A stretch of 64,000 bases of DNA from NCBI GenBank assembly GCA_037954325.1, contig JBBMNZ010000016.1, positions 4,156,001 to 4,220,000 on the forward strand. Reading direction: 5' to 3'. This stretch comes from Fistularia commersonii (taxonomy: Eukaryota > Chordata > Actinopteri > Syngnathiformes > Fistulariidae). Positions 13,610-27,807 of the stretch are shown one piece after another. Within the stretch, counting starts at the first letter, position 1. Each line of letters starts with the position of its first letter. Position numbers and translations under genes: made by a program. The notes beneath the pieces are model-generated. The model was not told where the DNA came from. It saw only the letters and a list, made by a program, of their open reading frames with translations, and made no database searches.

Positions 13610-14180
13610 AGGGGTGGAGTAGGGAGTAGGTTCCGCCTCAATTGAACTCAAAGTTAAGTAATTTCGGGGTTCTGTTCAGGAGAGAGGGAAAGATGGAATA
13701 GGAGATTGACAGGCGGATCGGTGAGGCTTCAGCAGCGATGGAGACTTTGCACCTGTCTGTCCTGGTGTTGAACGAGTTGAACCAAAAGGCGAAGCTCTCA
13801 ATTTACTGGTAGATTTACATTCCTACCCTCACCTATGGTCACAAGCTGTGGGCCATGACCGACTGAAATGACCTCTCTTCGCGGGGTGTCCAGGCTCTCC
13901 CTTAAAGATAGAGCAAGGAGCTTGGCCATCTGGGAGCGGCCCAGAGTAGAGTTGCTGCTCCTCCACGTGGAGAGGAGTCGGATGAGGTAGCTCAGTCATT
14001 AGGTTAGAATGCCTCCTGGATGCTTCCCTGGTGAGGGGTTCCAGGTATGTCCAACCGGGAGAAGGTCCCGGGGAAGACCCAGGACATGCTGGAGGGACTA
14101 TGTCTCTAGGCTGGCCTGGGAATGCTGAGGGATACCCCTGGAAGAGCTGGACCAAGGGGCCAGAGAGAGGAAAGTCTGGC
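13610..14180 (+). pseudogene. LINE reverse-transcriptase C-terminus, degenerate
   Basis: The translation in shifting frames gives EIDRRIGEASAAMETLHLS, NQKAKLSIY, IYIPTLTYGHKLWAMTD, VRMPPGCFPGEGFQVCPTG, and RRSRGRPRTCWRDYVSRLAW. This is the IYVPTLTYGHELWVMTER / RGRPRTRWRDYVSRLAWERL tail of a common fish LINE. It has several stops and shifts, so it is a fossil. A copy of the fold-back repeat follows directly at 14186. Confidence 0.85.
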
Positions 14181-14185
14181 TAGAT

Positions 14186-14270
14186 GTCAACGGGACTTGA
14201 ACTTTTTCACTTGAAGACTTTTCACCCATCATCCGAGAGGCATCTTCAGAAGAACTGAAGACTGAGATCC
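14186..14270. repeat. fold-back-family repeat fragment
   Basis: It carries ACGGGACTTGAACTTTTTCA, then CTTGAAGACTTTTCACCC and GAGAGGCATCTTCAGAAG. It abuts the LINE relic. Confidence 0.65.
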
Positions 14271-17200
14271 TTCACACACATGATGGATAGGTGGATTATC
14301 AAAAAGGTGTTCTCCAGTTTGGAGATGGCGAGATACTGCAACTTGCCTCAACTGGAGTCTTGAGTTACAGCTGTATCTGACTATAATTCTTCTCAAGCTA
14401 GTGAAGAAATTCCATGTTTTTTGTCAAATTATTTAATTTGTCAATGACTTGACTTAAACCTCGCCGGAACGTTGCATTATTTCTGGTTGGTTTATACAAA
14501 TAACACCAACTCTTGGCTACATTTATAATGCAGCAGCATAAAATCAATCCTAAGTTGCAGTCTCCTGGGGGAATCAATAAAAGTTAGGGCACCCCCTCTG
14601 TTGGTTGTATCAAGCTGTTTCTTTGCCTTTCTGACCCACTCACTACATGACTGTCTGTATCCAGATATTTGAGACATTCAAGATTTTCTGTTGAACAGGG
14701 CCCTAGTTAAAAGGTGAGATATAGCAGGAGAAGGCAGAATTTTGTCTAGTTAGGATGTGTGATCCAGCTCATATGACTCTAGACCACTGACTATCTTGAA
14801 CTTCTCAAAATATTGCCCCATTTCCTCCTTTGCAGGTTCTTCTCCGATGATTTTAACAGTTTGCAGCTTTCCTGAAAATTTTTAGGTTAGTCACTTTGAA
14901 ATACGTCTTGTTATCACAAATGTAGCTGTGAGCTGGCTATTTAACCAAGCGGTGACACTGGTCAACACTCACTCATGATGATTGACAAGAATAAACACTG
15001 AGTTATTGGGTAATTAGCCGCGCTTATCCCTCAGAATTCTAAATTAGGTATTACATTGTTACTCAAAGGTTAACCAAATATACCCCGTCAATGCATGTCA
15101 GCTGTTTCTCCAAACAGGGGATTAAGGCCATATTGCTGAAACGAATTAGAGCATTTTTATCATTTAAATGGTCATAATGTCTGGGCTCCCCTTCCGTCTC
15201 TAAAAAAGGCAATCCCCTTTTTTCCCAAGTGCAAAGAGTGTCTTCTGAATATTAAAGCCTTTTTGCAACTTCACAATAGTGTTTCAACCCAGAAAGTTAA
15301 GAAACTTTTGGATGGAACATGGCTCTTTTGAATTTTCCGTTCAATGAGCAAATACCTTAAACTAAGCATTTCTGAATATTCCTGTTTGTCAGCTTTTTTA
15401 CTTGGTTAAAACAGCGTGAATTAAAGAAATTGTATTTGCCCAACTGTGAAAACTTTTGAAAGCATTAAAATTTTATAAAATAACTTGGGGTACGTGACAC
15501 AAGCAGACCTAGGTTTGAATGCCAGTTGGCACATTTTGAATGAAAACACATGTGATTATAAGGCAGCCTGGGTCAGCAACATTAGCCCTCAACATACCAG
15601 ATGTCACCAGTGTCTGTGTGGGCGGTGCTTGTAATGATAATTGAATATTAATGAGAAGAAAGGCTGCTTTTCCAAATGCTTCATCTCTGTCACCAGCAGT
15701 GACACTGAACTTCACAAGCACAGAAGTGTGTCACCTAACACCACATCCCCTTTCACCCGCAGATTAGGGGCGACCAGTGCCCCAGATATGAGAGGTCAGG
15801 TACATATCTCACAGATCTTTCCTCAAAAGAATAGCGAGCAATATGTGCCTTATAAATAAATTCTTTTTATTGAGATGTTCAAACAAAATAAACACTGACT
15901 GTCACATCTGTAATACCCAAGGGCATTCTTACACAGTTTATATTAAATACAATTACTATATTACATGTATTGTGTACCTGTAATACATGTTTAATGAAAA
16001 ATAATCATACAATACAGAATGAAAGAATGTACTGCAATAGTCTAAAATTAACATGCGCGAAGCATCTAATTCAATATGATGTTCTGTTTTCTGAGTAAAT
16101 GCGGTGGATGAATCCATTATGATTGGCACCGGGAGACAAGCATTTCTTTCTAAACCCATCTACACAATCATGTGACCATAACTGTAGGGAAGGGACTTTG
16201 CTGTTTTACAGCAAGCCAACATCAAGCTTGCTAAAAGTAAGGTAGCTATACAATAGAAAGGAAATGCCAAGATGCAGTTGCGTGAGAAGATAATGCTCCA
16301 CTTGGTGAGTTGATTTCTGACAGGATTATTTCGGGAATACAGAAACAGAAACTACAACGGGGATTGTTTGAGAGCTAACCACACAGGTGACACAAACCAC
16401 TTCCATGGATATGCTACTATGCCTTTCGGGTTTATAAATCTTAATCAAAACAAGTATGCAACGGAAAATTAATCGAATTTCATCTATCTTCCACATGGAT
16501 GAATTAATCAAAATCCTTGAGTTATTTTTGAAAATTTGACACTAAATTAATTAATATCTTGCCTTTGTCCCTCCATACACATTGTAGCTATGCTGTAAAA
16601 TAGATGAAAAAATAGTAGTAAAAAAGTCGGTTTTGTATAAACAAAAATTTAGAAATGCAACACATCGCAAATGAATTGTACACGGTTGCTGAAGTTTATT
16701 ATTGTATACTTTAACTACATTGCACAATTGCAAATGTTCAAAGCAAACAAGTCAGAACTGATCATGTAACACACACATACACACACACTCACAAAAAAAA
16801 CACAAGCCTTACACACACATACATGTGTATGTATTTATATGAAGACATGACTGACTTCAGCGTTGCAGAATATATGCTACTTTCCCTGCTCTCTCAATCT
16901 TTTCAGACCACGCAATTAACAAAGGGTCAGATAGATTTTATCTCCAGTGTCCTGTGTTGGAACTTTAACATGTCACCATCTAATGTTTGTTTTAACATAC
17001 ATTTACGAACAATGAATAATGGTGGCCTGGAAGTGTCTCTGTGTAAGCCCTCCACAGTTTGTTTATTGAAGGAAATGAGGTCTCATTGGCTTGGATTAGG
17101 CTTGTCACTATCTTTGGTGTGAAAACAGTATATTAGTGGCGTGATATCTGACAAGTAACATGAACAAAATGATAGCAAAACACCTCTAGTTTCCTGCTTC

Positions 17201-18767
17201 AGCTCCTGGGTCAACAATTTGAGTAAAGTAAAAGTCCAGATGGACAGGTCACATCTGTGCTCAGAGGAATGCACACTGCTGTTCTCTGTCACCCCTTTAT
17301 TCACTTACCCTGGGGAGAAAATCAGAACTAGGAGGCTACTCTCTCTTTTTACACTCCTTTACCCCTTTACTTATCCACCATACTCACACTGATGACCATG
17401 ACAAACAGGACCCATGTGGTGTTACAGGAGTAATGTGCCTGAGCACGACAACAAAAACAACATTTGAGAGATTAGACAGGAGAAAAATAATAAACAGGCC
17501 AGAAGCTACTCAGATGGATGAACTCAATAGCAGCATTAGAACAGATTAAATTAACATCATAATCCATAGGGATCAGGTGAATATGTAAATTTCGTGGCTG
17601 TGACTCAACTATTTGCAGTCTCAAAGTCTTACATCCCTGAGGAAACATAATTTTTACCGAGTATTCACACTGTACAAGAGTTGGACCATCCTCGCATTTT
17701 CCTATGTTATATACGAAATTCCACTGGTTTAGACCTGACCTCCCTTTTCACATTGTATCATAAACCTTCTGCCTGCGCTCATGAAAAGGCTCTTTGTGTT
17801 CATGACAAGCGTCCCTCCCTCAGGCATCTCGCCATGCTAACATGCACAACATGGCTACAGACATCAACATCCCATGCTGTCACCACTTGCAAATTCAATC
17901 TGTTCCAACATCACATCTAATGCAACATTAATAACTGCATTAGTCATCTTCAGTTTGCTCCACTTATGCGTTCATTGACAGACACCAGAACAACTTAGAA
18001 ATAACAGAAAGAGTTATCAGGGACTGAGTGAATGAATCAGCTCAAAGTTGCCAAACAGAAGAGCACAACAAACAGTCAAAAAGCTTTTTTTTCTTAGATT
18101 TTTGTGTTTCAGCTTATTGTGATATATTTATACAGACTGTAAACCCATTACCATCACACATTAAGTGCGTCATGGCTTTATCCTCAATGCATCAATGAAT
18201 TTAGCCTCATCAGATTGGGTGTTTTCTGAATAATCAATAGATCCACATTCTCCAATTATCCAACTCTTCTCTGCTGCCATCCCAATGGTCCAAACATTGA
18301 GATCATGTACACCATGAAATTTGGCAGCAGAGAACGAAAAACACTGCTTGTACATACATTTTCAGGCCAACAATTGACTCAGACATTAAATCCAATTTCA
18401 AATCCTGTAAACAAGAGCCTATCGTTGTTTTCCTTTTTGGCCGAAAATCAGTTGTAAATGTTGTGTACTGATAAGACAAGGATTGAACAAGACATCACTC
18501 GATGAGCCCAAAGCTCAGTGGTGAACGCAACCACACAAACTTGAATAAAAGAGAGCCAGAAACCACATATCCCTCCTCTATAACTCAAGAAAAAAGACGC
18601 CTTATTGATTCCACTGCTCTTCCTCTGAACGCATATCATTTTTCTACTTCCAGACATTCTTTCAATTTTGCAGCTTTTTTTTTCTTTTTGTTAATATAGC
18701 TGTGTGGATGGCACCTGGTCCAAATTGCAATGCATTTAAATACCCTGAATATGTATATTTTCACAGC
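14271..18767. other. intronic, no gene seen
   Basis: A+T-rich DNA without recognisable exon, repeat family or long microsatellite, apart from short CA strings at 16771-16825. Longest frames are under 110 codons and have no domain. Confidence 0.55.
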
Positions 18768-18840
18768 ATGTTGTCACAGTGGGATTTAAACCCCTGACCT
18801 TGGGTCAATGCTATTGCCACTGAGCAACAAAAGCCTGCCG
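18768..18840 (-). repeat. tRNA-derived SINE-like fragment
   Basis: On the minus strand it reads GTTGCTCAGTGGCAATAGCA and then GGTCAGGGGTTTAAATCCCA, resembling pol III A and B boxes (TRGCTCAGTGG and GGTTTAAATCC). No intact tRNA fold is evident, so I call it a SINE head fragment. Confidence 0.6.
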
Positions 18841-19630
18841 TGAGCATATACAATTTCACAAATGGAGAACGAGAAAGCAGCTGTCCATTGCCTTTCACAT
18901 ACTCTCAGCATGCCATAAGAAGTGTTCTGATGGCATGACTAGTTGCTCATGACATCACTAGGAAGGCATGTATCCCCCTGTTTGAGGATTAGAAATGCAT
19001 CATTTTCTGTTTAACAGAGGAGTGACGCCTAGAATCTGATTCTTCTAGATGTATTAAGAAGAGTAGAGCAGGAATGGAAGAATAAATGACAGACTGAACC
19101 CTGACAAAACGGAAATGTGCATGGCTCTCAGAGGCTGAATTATGGTACAACTGCCTATCATAGCAATTTGATTTGGCTTTGTACAGAGTGTAATTTGATA
19201 TCATTAAAAGGGCATTAAAAGCTTCAGTCAAACATTAAAGCAACCTCTCAACATCTTGAAGAAATTATATATGACCAAATTTCCAGTTAATCCCTGCTTT
19301 CACGTACCTATTTGTACATATCTTTGTCAAAGAAAAGAAAGTAGCCCAGGAATGGTAATGGCAGCAGTCATTTATGGTTGCATCAGGTCCTTGTACATTT
19401 GTGACAAGCAGCAAGCTTCATGACACTTAAGTATCATTAATAATTCATTTTCTCACACACAAGTCTAACAATTTGAACCTCAGCTATGAGTGAATAAACT
19501 GCTAATTTTTACTGTATTTGTAAAGTTTCTGGGCAGTAATTAATGGTGCGGCAATTTCTTTGGCATAACCTGCTTGTGATCATCATCCTCTATAAAGGGT
19601 GGACTCAGCTGTTTGGAGAAAATTCTGCAG

Positions 19631-20345
19631 ATTATCAGAATCAGAATTAGAATCAACATTTTAATGATCCCCCAGGGGGAAAATGCTTTTTTGTTAAGTA
19701 AGAATCAAAATAGCACTCTATATGAAAATAAAGAATAAAATAACCAACAATAAAAGTAAAATAAAAAACAGTAAAGATTGAAATAAATAAATAAATAAAA
19801 CATAAGTGAAAATATATGTAATGTATATACATGTGTATTTACAAGTAAATGTATATGATTACATGTAGTAATTATGTGTATAAGCCAGTGTTGTTGTACA
19901 GTAAAACATTCTATTGCACATACGGAGGATTATTGCACCTGATGACTCCACCGACAGCCAAGTGACGCAGAGTGTCTGACACTCAGAGTGAGGAGTTATA
20001 CAGTCCGATGGCTGCCGGCAGGAATGATTTCCTATGGCGCTCGGTGGTGCATTGTGGTGAGATCTGTCTGGAGCTGAAAGACCTCCTGCACCTGACCAGC
20101 ACGTCGTAGAGTGGGTTGGTCACACTGTCCAGGGTGACCTTCACCTTGTGAAGCATTCTCTGATCTGACACCACCGTCAGAGGGTCCAGTTTCACTCCCG
20201 CTACATCACTGGCCTTGTGGATCAGCCTGTTCGGTCGGTCTCTTGCCATCCGCTATCCTCAGCCTGGTGCCCCATCACACCACAGCATAGGAGATAGCAC
20301 TGGCTACCACAAACTCGTAGAACAACTGCTCCTATCAACAGCTCC
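19631..20345 (-). pseudogene. LINE 3' end: RT C-terminus plus 3' tail, degenerate
   Basis: The minus-strand translation shows LFYEFVVASAISYAVV, a stop where a Cys codon is expected, WGTRLRIADGKRPNRLIHKA, SDQRMLHKVKVTLDSVTNPL and RHRKSFLPAAIGLYNS: the end of an L2/CR1/jockey-type reverse transcriptase ORF. Downstream lies an A+T-rich 3' UTR ending in CCCCCTGGGGGATCATTAAA and ATTCTGATTCTGATA, the usual tail of such fish LINEs. One in-frame stop near 20275 shows decay. Confidence 0.85.
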
Positions 20346-20441
20346 TTCAAAATTATGTTTTAAAATTTTAATAAATCTAGTGGACAGACCTGTTAGCATG
20401 ATTTAGGAGTGCTCTGTTCAGTAGACTAATGCCTACTGAAT

Positions 20442-20900
20442 GTAGCCCGAGACTGGGAAATGCCAGCGGACTTAAGTAAGAGGCTCAACTTCCCACCTAA
20501 AATTGCAGTGACCAACCAGCACTCAGATCTGGTCCTCTGCTCCACATGCCTTCATCTTGGAGCTGACAGTCCCTTGGGAAGAAGCCATCAATGATGCATT
20601 AGAGAGGAAAAGGCTGCAATATGCTAACTTGGCTGCCAAAGCCGAGGACTGGGGATGGACAGTTTATATGCAGCGGAAGAAGGTATGAGCTGCCAAGTGA
20701 CCACTTGGCGCCTCCAGGCACCACACACTCAGGTCAGATCAGCTTGCGTCGGGCCAGCCTTGAGTGAAGGTGTATTGTGATAAAAGGCCGAAATGCCTAA
20801 TGAAGCCGGGGCAAGCAACTGATGATGTGTCGGATCGGAGGCGCCGGGTGGTCATCCCCAGATCCGACTCCCCCCTGGAAGACATCTCGGACACCAGATC
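20442..20900 (+). pseudogene. second LINE-type ORF fragment, frameshifted
   Basis: The plus strand reads RDWEMPADLSKRLNFPPKIA and VTNQHSDLVLCSTC, then shifts one frame near 20551 into ILELTVPWEEAINDALERKR, LQYANLAAKAEDWGW. This resembles the ATNQRPDLVLWS...IELTVPWE.AxxEAxERKxLRYAxLAAEAE ending of a retrotransposon ORF. The conserved PD and E of that motif suggest a nuclease-like C-terminus, but family naming is uncertain. RPKCLMKPG and RRRRVVIPRSDSPLED follow. Confidence 0.7.
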
Positions 20901-21292
20901 TGTGTTCTGTCCATGTCACCCTTGGGTTCTCTCTCTATTCTCCTTGTTCTCCTGCCTGGGTTCTTTCCATGTTCTCCCACCCGGGTTCTCTCTGTTCTCT
21001 GGAGACCTGCCTATTGTGATAAAAGGCTGAAACCTCACCCAAAATGACATCTAAAACCCCATCCAAGAGGAAATCTCCAACACCATTTTTGACTTATCTA
21101 GGGATCCTAACATCTCGTCCTAGCAAGCATTCAGACTACCTTTTAAATCCCATCCACTGGCCTGCCAGTGGACTGATTGGTGTCTGTGCACTTACCTGTT
21201 ATTTGAAAGATTTAGAAGTACACCTGAGATTTAAATGAAAGTCATGAGGATCAACATGGGTCTGACATCAAACTCCAAGGCTGGCCTTTACA

Positions 21293-21532
21293 AATCCATC
21301 CATCTTCTGCTGCTTATCCTGCACTCAGGGTCGCAGGGAACACTGGAGCAAGGTGTCACTCGACCAGTCGCGGCGTCACATACAAATGCAGACAACATGC
21401 ACTCACTCATTCGGGGAAATTTTCCCAATTTTATTTCCAATTAACCTGCTAATGTGGAAACCAGAGAGCCCAGAGAGGGTCCTTCGTGCTGTGAGGCCGA
21501 AGCAGTAACCACTGCGCCGCGTGCTTTTACAA
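21293..21532 (+). repeat. interspersed SINE-like repeat
   Basis: It starts ATCCATCTTCTGCTGCTTAT, has CAATTAACCTGCTAATGTGG in the middle, and ends GTAACCACTGCGCCGCGTGC. Two other copies lie at 49118-49443 (same orientation) and 45103-45180 (opposite, truncated). This family is widespread in fish genomes; I leave it unnamed. Confidence 0.75.
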
Positions 21533-24093
21533 GTACCTGAACAAATTCACAACTCATAATAACCCTTCAAGCAGGGTTTCAGACTACAACTTGCTCAGAA
21601 CATATTATACGTATAGAACATAAAATGACCTATAAAGTTTTTACATTGCTGCACTGCCAAAAGTTATTCAGATATTGGTGTATCTGAGAAAGTCTAACAT
21701 GAGCCAATAATGATGACTTGCCAACATAATCTTAATATTTTTCTGCTAACAGCGATATTAAAAATGTTATGTTCACCATTAATATAGTGTTCATGAACAG
21801 AATTGGTAGGAAATTTGGGTAGTTTGGCAAAGATTATTGGAAACATTTCTGTCCAAGTTTCCATTGCGAATATGTCTTTGGAGCTTAAAAACTGAAAAAA
21901 GAAAGACAAGAAAACCAAGAGCAGGGGTTTGTTATCCAATTTAAAGTTATTGGAGTGATACCTAAGTAGCTTTAAATCCCGTTCAAATACTGCACAAGAT
22001 TGTTCCACTCTCTGAAAAGAGTGTTTCAATTACACCGTGTTTCACGGTTATTAGTATGAACACCTCAGCCTAAGACTGTTCCCAACGTCTCATGTTACTT
22101 TTGTTTTTTTCACTGCAGAGGTCATCAAAACACAAGCTGTGGGAAGACAGTCCTGTCACTGCTGAGGAGCAACTTCATCTTAATGCCAAAAAACATACAT
22201 TCAGTACTGTATTTGTACAACTTAATTGTAAATGGTCCATCTAGATTGATAGTATATTAGTATTAGGCGCCAACACAATTGATATAAAATGAAGCCCTGC
22301 GGTTTAGCTGTACACATTAAATAAGCCAGCAAACAGTCTGATACTTTTAGCGTGTTCCTGTATAATGCCATTACATCCCCCTAGGATCAGCAGTTAAGTA
22401 TCTGAGCTTTTTATTCCTACCTAGAAATAAGAACAGGAGATGCAACAGATAGACATGCTGTGCACATGCACACACAGCATGTCCTGAACAAATTTTTGAA
22501 AAAAAAAAAAAAATCCAGAAAATGAATTGAGGTATGTGTGCAATGAATACCTATAGTCACGGTGAAAACAGCCAATGCAGAAAGGAATAGGTTATATTTC
22601 TTTGGTGGGAATATGTGACTGAGAACCTTTATGCCTGGTTGGTCAAGGTTCCCAATCTTTTCCAGAGATAATTTTCCAGGACTTTTTCAGAGTATTTGCA
22701 TCAACAATCTGCCTGGAGGTCATGAAAAAACATACATTCCTTGTATGGAAGTGCTGAAAATGGATTAGCTTTTGTTAAAGCTGGAGCAAAACAGTTGCTT
22801 TTGTTTTTAATGATTGCATTGATTGATCTGTTTTTCTTTATGACAGAGGTAAAATGAATATAGAAAAGAAAAACATTACTCTTAAAAATGGAGCTTCAAT
22901 TTGTTTTTGTTCAGCATTTGCAAAGTGATACATAACTTAGCCTATTCAGATAGCAATGTTAGGGATCTTCACTGGGAAAATAGAGTATTTACACTTAGTT
23001 CCTTGACATTTATGTCCTAGGCTTTTTACCATGTTTTTTCATGTCTGGTTCTAACATTCTTCAGACTTTCCAGGACATGTGGAAACATTTTTTAGTAAAT
23101 TAACATATCGTAACACTGAATACATTGTATTTTCTTCCTTCCTTCTCCAGTAGCACAGTGCTTAATTCACTATCTTATCTGAATCTAACCTTTAATTTGG
23201 GCAAACCAACAGACAGAGTCCACAGGTTCTCCTCTTGAAGTCAACCAACATCCGCCACAATCCAGATTACCATGTGGAGTATCAAATTAGTGAGAGCCTG
23301 TGCACTATTCTGAAAAGAATTGTGCTTCATATAAAATCAAAAGTAAGAATATAAAGGCCAGAACATTCTCAGCCCATTTCGGGATATTTGTGTCAAAGAT
23401 AGAAAAGGAGTCAGCAGAAACTGCACTTGAGAGACAACTCTTCAACATCGCATTATAGATAACTTTGCATTCAATAACTGATGCATTGTGCTTTTTTTTC
23501 AATCACAATTAACAAGGGAAATGACTTAGCGACAATCCTGGCAGGGCATGTGCCTTAAGATTGAGTAACACGGATAAAACAACAATGTGGATTCAAAGAT
23601 CAGATCAGAATGCCCCTCCCTGTGTCCTGCCATCCTCAGACTGTGTTTAAACCAAGAGATCAGACATCCATAATCTGCAATTGTCCTGTCCTGGGTAAGA
23701 GACAGGGTCCTCCAATGGCCCACTTTAACCAGCAGGGCCATCTGCGGAGTCACAGATGGCTGTACCAGTGTCTATTAGGATCCCACATTTAGATAGTTAT
23801 CATGATATGATCTGACTGAACAAAATGAAAAATCCTTACACCCCGATATCTTTGGAGCAACACTAGAGACATGCTGAGAAATTGTAATTTCTTTTGATAA
23901 GTCAGCATAATCTATCTTAGTACGCAGCTGGACCGCGGCAGCTTTTTTTCACACCGTATCTTCACATTCACTTCAACTATGACTGTGACATGGACCTCCA
24001 AAAACATAACTACATATGCTTTTGATTACTGTGTGTTATTCTCATCTGTCAGGAACAAGTCTTCTTTGATACAACTTTATGGATTCCCTGGAG

Positions 24094-24095
<2 letters not shown>
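21533..24095. other. intronic, no gene seen
   Basis: A+T-rich DNA with an A14 tract near 22500. No splice-bounded coding frame, no known repeat recognised. Confidence 0.55.

Positions 24096-24169
<74 letters not shown>
24096..24169. repeat. (CA)n microsatellite, 74 bases
   Basis: The longest pure CA array of the window (37 units); likely highly polymorphic. Confidence 0.98.
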
Positions 24170-24171
<2 letters not shown>

Positions 24172-27100
24172 TTTACAGCTACCCTTTCTTAGGCCACTGT
24201 GTTCAAATGAACATAAAGGCTGATAGGCTAAACAATAGAAGCTATGCTTTTATGACAGCAATCAGTGGAGGTCATCAGGGTGATAAATGAGGCATTTCTG
24301 TGACAAGCTGGTGCCACCATGGCATTTTATTCTGGGAGTGAACAAGCAGTGGGGCAATAAAACAGAAAGCAAGACATGGACACGCTTTTGGGACACATGT
24401 AGAGAAAGAATTCAAATTAACGACCATCGGTGTGTTGTGCCAAATGGACCCCACTGAGACATTTTTTTATCAAGACTAACTGCTACCAAGGTAACTATCC
24501 AGAGAAGAAATGACAAGAGTGAGGACTTCCAACTGGAGGCCTTTTCAAACAGGTCCCATGACTGAAATCTCTATAACTGATTGACCACAGGATGATGAAT
24601 TTGCTGTGTGATGTCTCAGCGTGGTATCCCTGACCTTGACCTGATGTTAGAGTGAAGACCAAAAGAAAGGAGGCTGCTACATCTGATGGGTGAGTGAGTC
24701 TAGGCTTTGTGTCCCTAAAAGGAGAGGTAATGACTCACACAAAACTTCCCAGCGGCCGGCCAGCTGGCACGCAGCTCGCCTCCACAAAGAAATCTGCAAG
24801 GGTAGGCCATCGCGCCAGAGCATAGCAGTCATTCAGGCTGAGCTTTCCATTTCATTTGCACAAATACTTTCATGTCTGGTCTCAGTCAAATGTGTTTCTC
24901 AGTTTGTTTCTCTTTTCTGCATCCCATTTCATTTTGGACCCATTAAACAGTTGCTTGGAAATCTGGGGTGTGGTGTCTGATCTCGTCGCGCTTTGACCTC
25001 AAAGCAGACGACAAGACTAAACTTATACTGGCGACTACACAAAATACTGGTCAATCAACACCTGAAGGTTGAAATGCTTTTGACAAAATATGTTACATTT
25101 TACGATGTATTTGCTGAATGCTTACATAGAAAAGGTTTGTACGCTACCGATTAACCATAGATAAGAATAATAACAATAATGTCCTTTTTTCTCGGCCTCT
25201 GCATCCTAGCGTTAATATTAGACCCCACCCTTCTTAGAAACGTAGAATTATGTTTGTCAAAATTGAAGCTATGTCTTTGGTGAGCACACAGTATATGCCT
25301 CTCATACTTCTTACTACAAAATATATAAAATTGTAGCTCGTCTAAAAAGACAAGCCTTATGCTGGATGGAATTATTTAAGGATGTCTCGCCTTGCACTAC
25401 CATTAGAGCAAAGAGGAAAGAAAACTCATGTCATGAAATGTCTCAGCTTCCCACAATCTACTTGGGAAAGGTTACACACAAACCAACGCTATGAAGTCTG
25501 GCTACAGTTTAGCAGTATTCTTGTGAGCCTTTAGGAGAACTGAGAGTGGGTGTATTTAATGACAGACACCTCCTGCTGAATTATGGCCACCAGGCTGGCA
25601 GCCAGCAGTTGGTAACACAACAGCAGCACCTTAGGTAGTTTAACCAGTACACCAAGTCCAGCCGGAGGGCGGGTCTTCACTCTTCAGATGAAACGATGCG
25701 AACGGGTCCAAAGAAGGCTGACCTTCCATTAGTTCTGTGATGTAACACTGGTCTATGGCCCTCTATTTCCCATAAATTACTTACAAGATAAGCTATTTGA
25801 AGAAACCAAATTCTCCAGGGCCAAACAATGAAAACCAGGCAGACTGCAACTGAAGAAACGAATACTGTAGCTCTTAACAATGCCAAATCCAGCTTTGGGA
25901 AAATAACAATCATCACTGCTTTGTGCTTGATACTTAGGCATGACGAAAAATGAAATGAGCAAAGGAATCTACTGTCAAATCTTTCCTCTGGTTTGAAATG
26001 AAAACAAAAGTGAAAAAAATTGCACACCTTTGATGGTAATAGACCTTAAGAGGTTTATTAACTCACTGACTCTTATTTGAACTCAACTGTGTTGTCTTTG
26101 GAAGGGCTGGAGCCTTTTGTTTTTACTGATGATCCCTTATTCTTGGAGTTTTGCACAGAAATTATATATTTTCAAAATAACTGAGGGACAAAGCTTCCCA
26201 GGCATTTCCCCCACATTTCTTAGCACCTGTCAGTAATTCGGTCATTGCCGGGTGATCAAGTTTGTCGTTCAAGAGGCAAAAATTAAGCACTTTTTGCCAG
26301 CAGGTTAGTAAGTTATCCGATACATTTTAAAATCTTAACCAACATCACCTGCATCGCCAACATTCCCTTTGACTTTGGCACTCCGACTTTGTTTTATAAT
26401 GCGCTTTTATTACAGGGGAATGCTTTTGTCTCTCTTGCGCTGTCTCCATTTATATTGACATTATAGCATTATAAGCTTGCATGTTTGAACAATTTAAGAT
26501 GGCCACACAGAAAGACACTACTACATTGTACAGGTGGAGCCATCTACACCCTTTGACAGTGATTTTAAAAGGAAAGGCTGGCACCAGGGAACAATACAAC
26601 ATTTCATTCACAGCGTCTTTTCAGTGCTCAGATATCAGTGGAAGTTCCCTTCCAGTCAAAACTCACAGATAAGCTCTGGGAGTGCAACCTTTCGATCCGT
26701 AACTTGATCTTCCCTTCCTTGGAAACGTGGGTCGGAAGTTCTCTCACTCTCATAATCACATACCTAATCGTCAGTGGAGATAGGATGCGTCATGAGATCA
26801 GTGCAAGTGGTCACAAAAAATTCTAAGGAATTTATTTGAAAAGCAATTGAATCAGAACAAAATGGAGAATGGGCCATCCATTTTTTTTGGCTGCAATTGC
26901 AGCATGATTTCTGCCCATTGGGTCTGCTGGGAGCAGGCCTGGCTGAATCCCAAAATAAGAAACTGGGATCAAGAGATGAGTGAGAGCGACCCAGAAGCTT
27001 AGAGAAAGCATGCAGTCAGAAAAGAACAAAGTATACAAAATGCTTGAGGGGGCAAGCAGGCACAGAAATTAGTGGTACGAATAAAAGATGAATCTGAATG

Positions 27101-27800
27101 GCAAGGAAATGTCCCAAAGGAGGAGGGTGAAAGGAGGGTGGAACAAAAGTGGACTCGCTTCAGAGCACAATGAGAGAAATCGTTCTCTCGAACTGACCTG
27201 TCTAGTGAAGGTTGTGTGAGGGCCTCAGGTAAATCCATCTTCTGCAATTAATGCATTCTTCAGCGTTAAAACCAAGAACATCTGGCATGACATATCTTCT
27301 TTTTTATAAGCAAAGACAGAACCTCAAAGCACAGATAATGAACTGAGTAGACTTATCTAACTTCCAACGGATGACTGATTTAAAGGGGTTGATACTGCAC
27401 AAATGTAAAAGTTATCCTTTGGTAGATAAAAGACAAAAAAGACAGACACAGTTGATGTAAAAAGCGATGTTTTTCACTTAAGGAATGATTACTGAGGAGA
27501 ATATTTGCATCCTTGTCAGTTCCAATGTTTCTGAAATACTTTCTGGCCTCCCAGCACTTGCACTTAAGTGCTAATCAGTGAGACAAGTGAGGGCCCACAC
27601 AGCAGGGAGCAGCTGATAAGATCGTAAAGAGGAGGTATGACTTGAAATGAAAGGAGAGCAGAGAACACCCAATGAGAGAAGCCATTTCATTTCATATTCC
27701 ATTAATAAAAAGAATGCTTAAAATCCCATGATGCTTTAGTTGTCATAAACTTACTGGCTATTGTTGAGAGTGTTTGAAATATTGAAAAATTGTTTCATTT
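24170..27800. other. intronic, no gene seen
   Basis: Unique-looking DNA. The 116-codon minus frame at 25677-26027 has no domain and no splice context. No repeats recognised. Confidence 0.55.
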
Positions 27801-27807
27801 CTTGTTG

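Noticed and set aside
18768..18840. Functional tRNA gene on the minus strand
   Set aside because: Only A- and B-box-like strings are present; the arms do not form a cloverleaf I can draw, so it is a SINE fragment.
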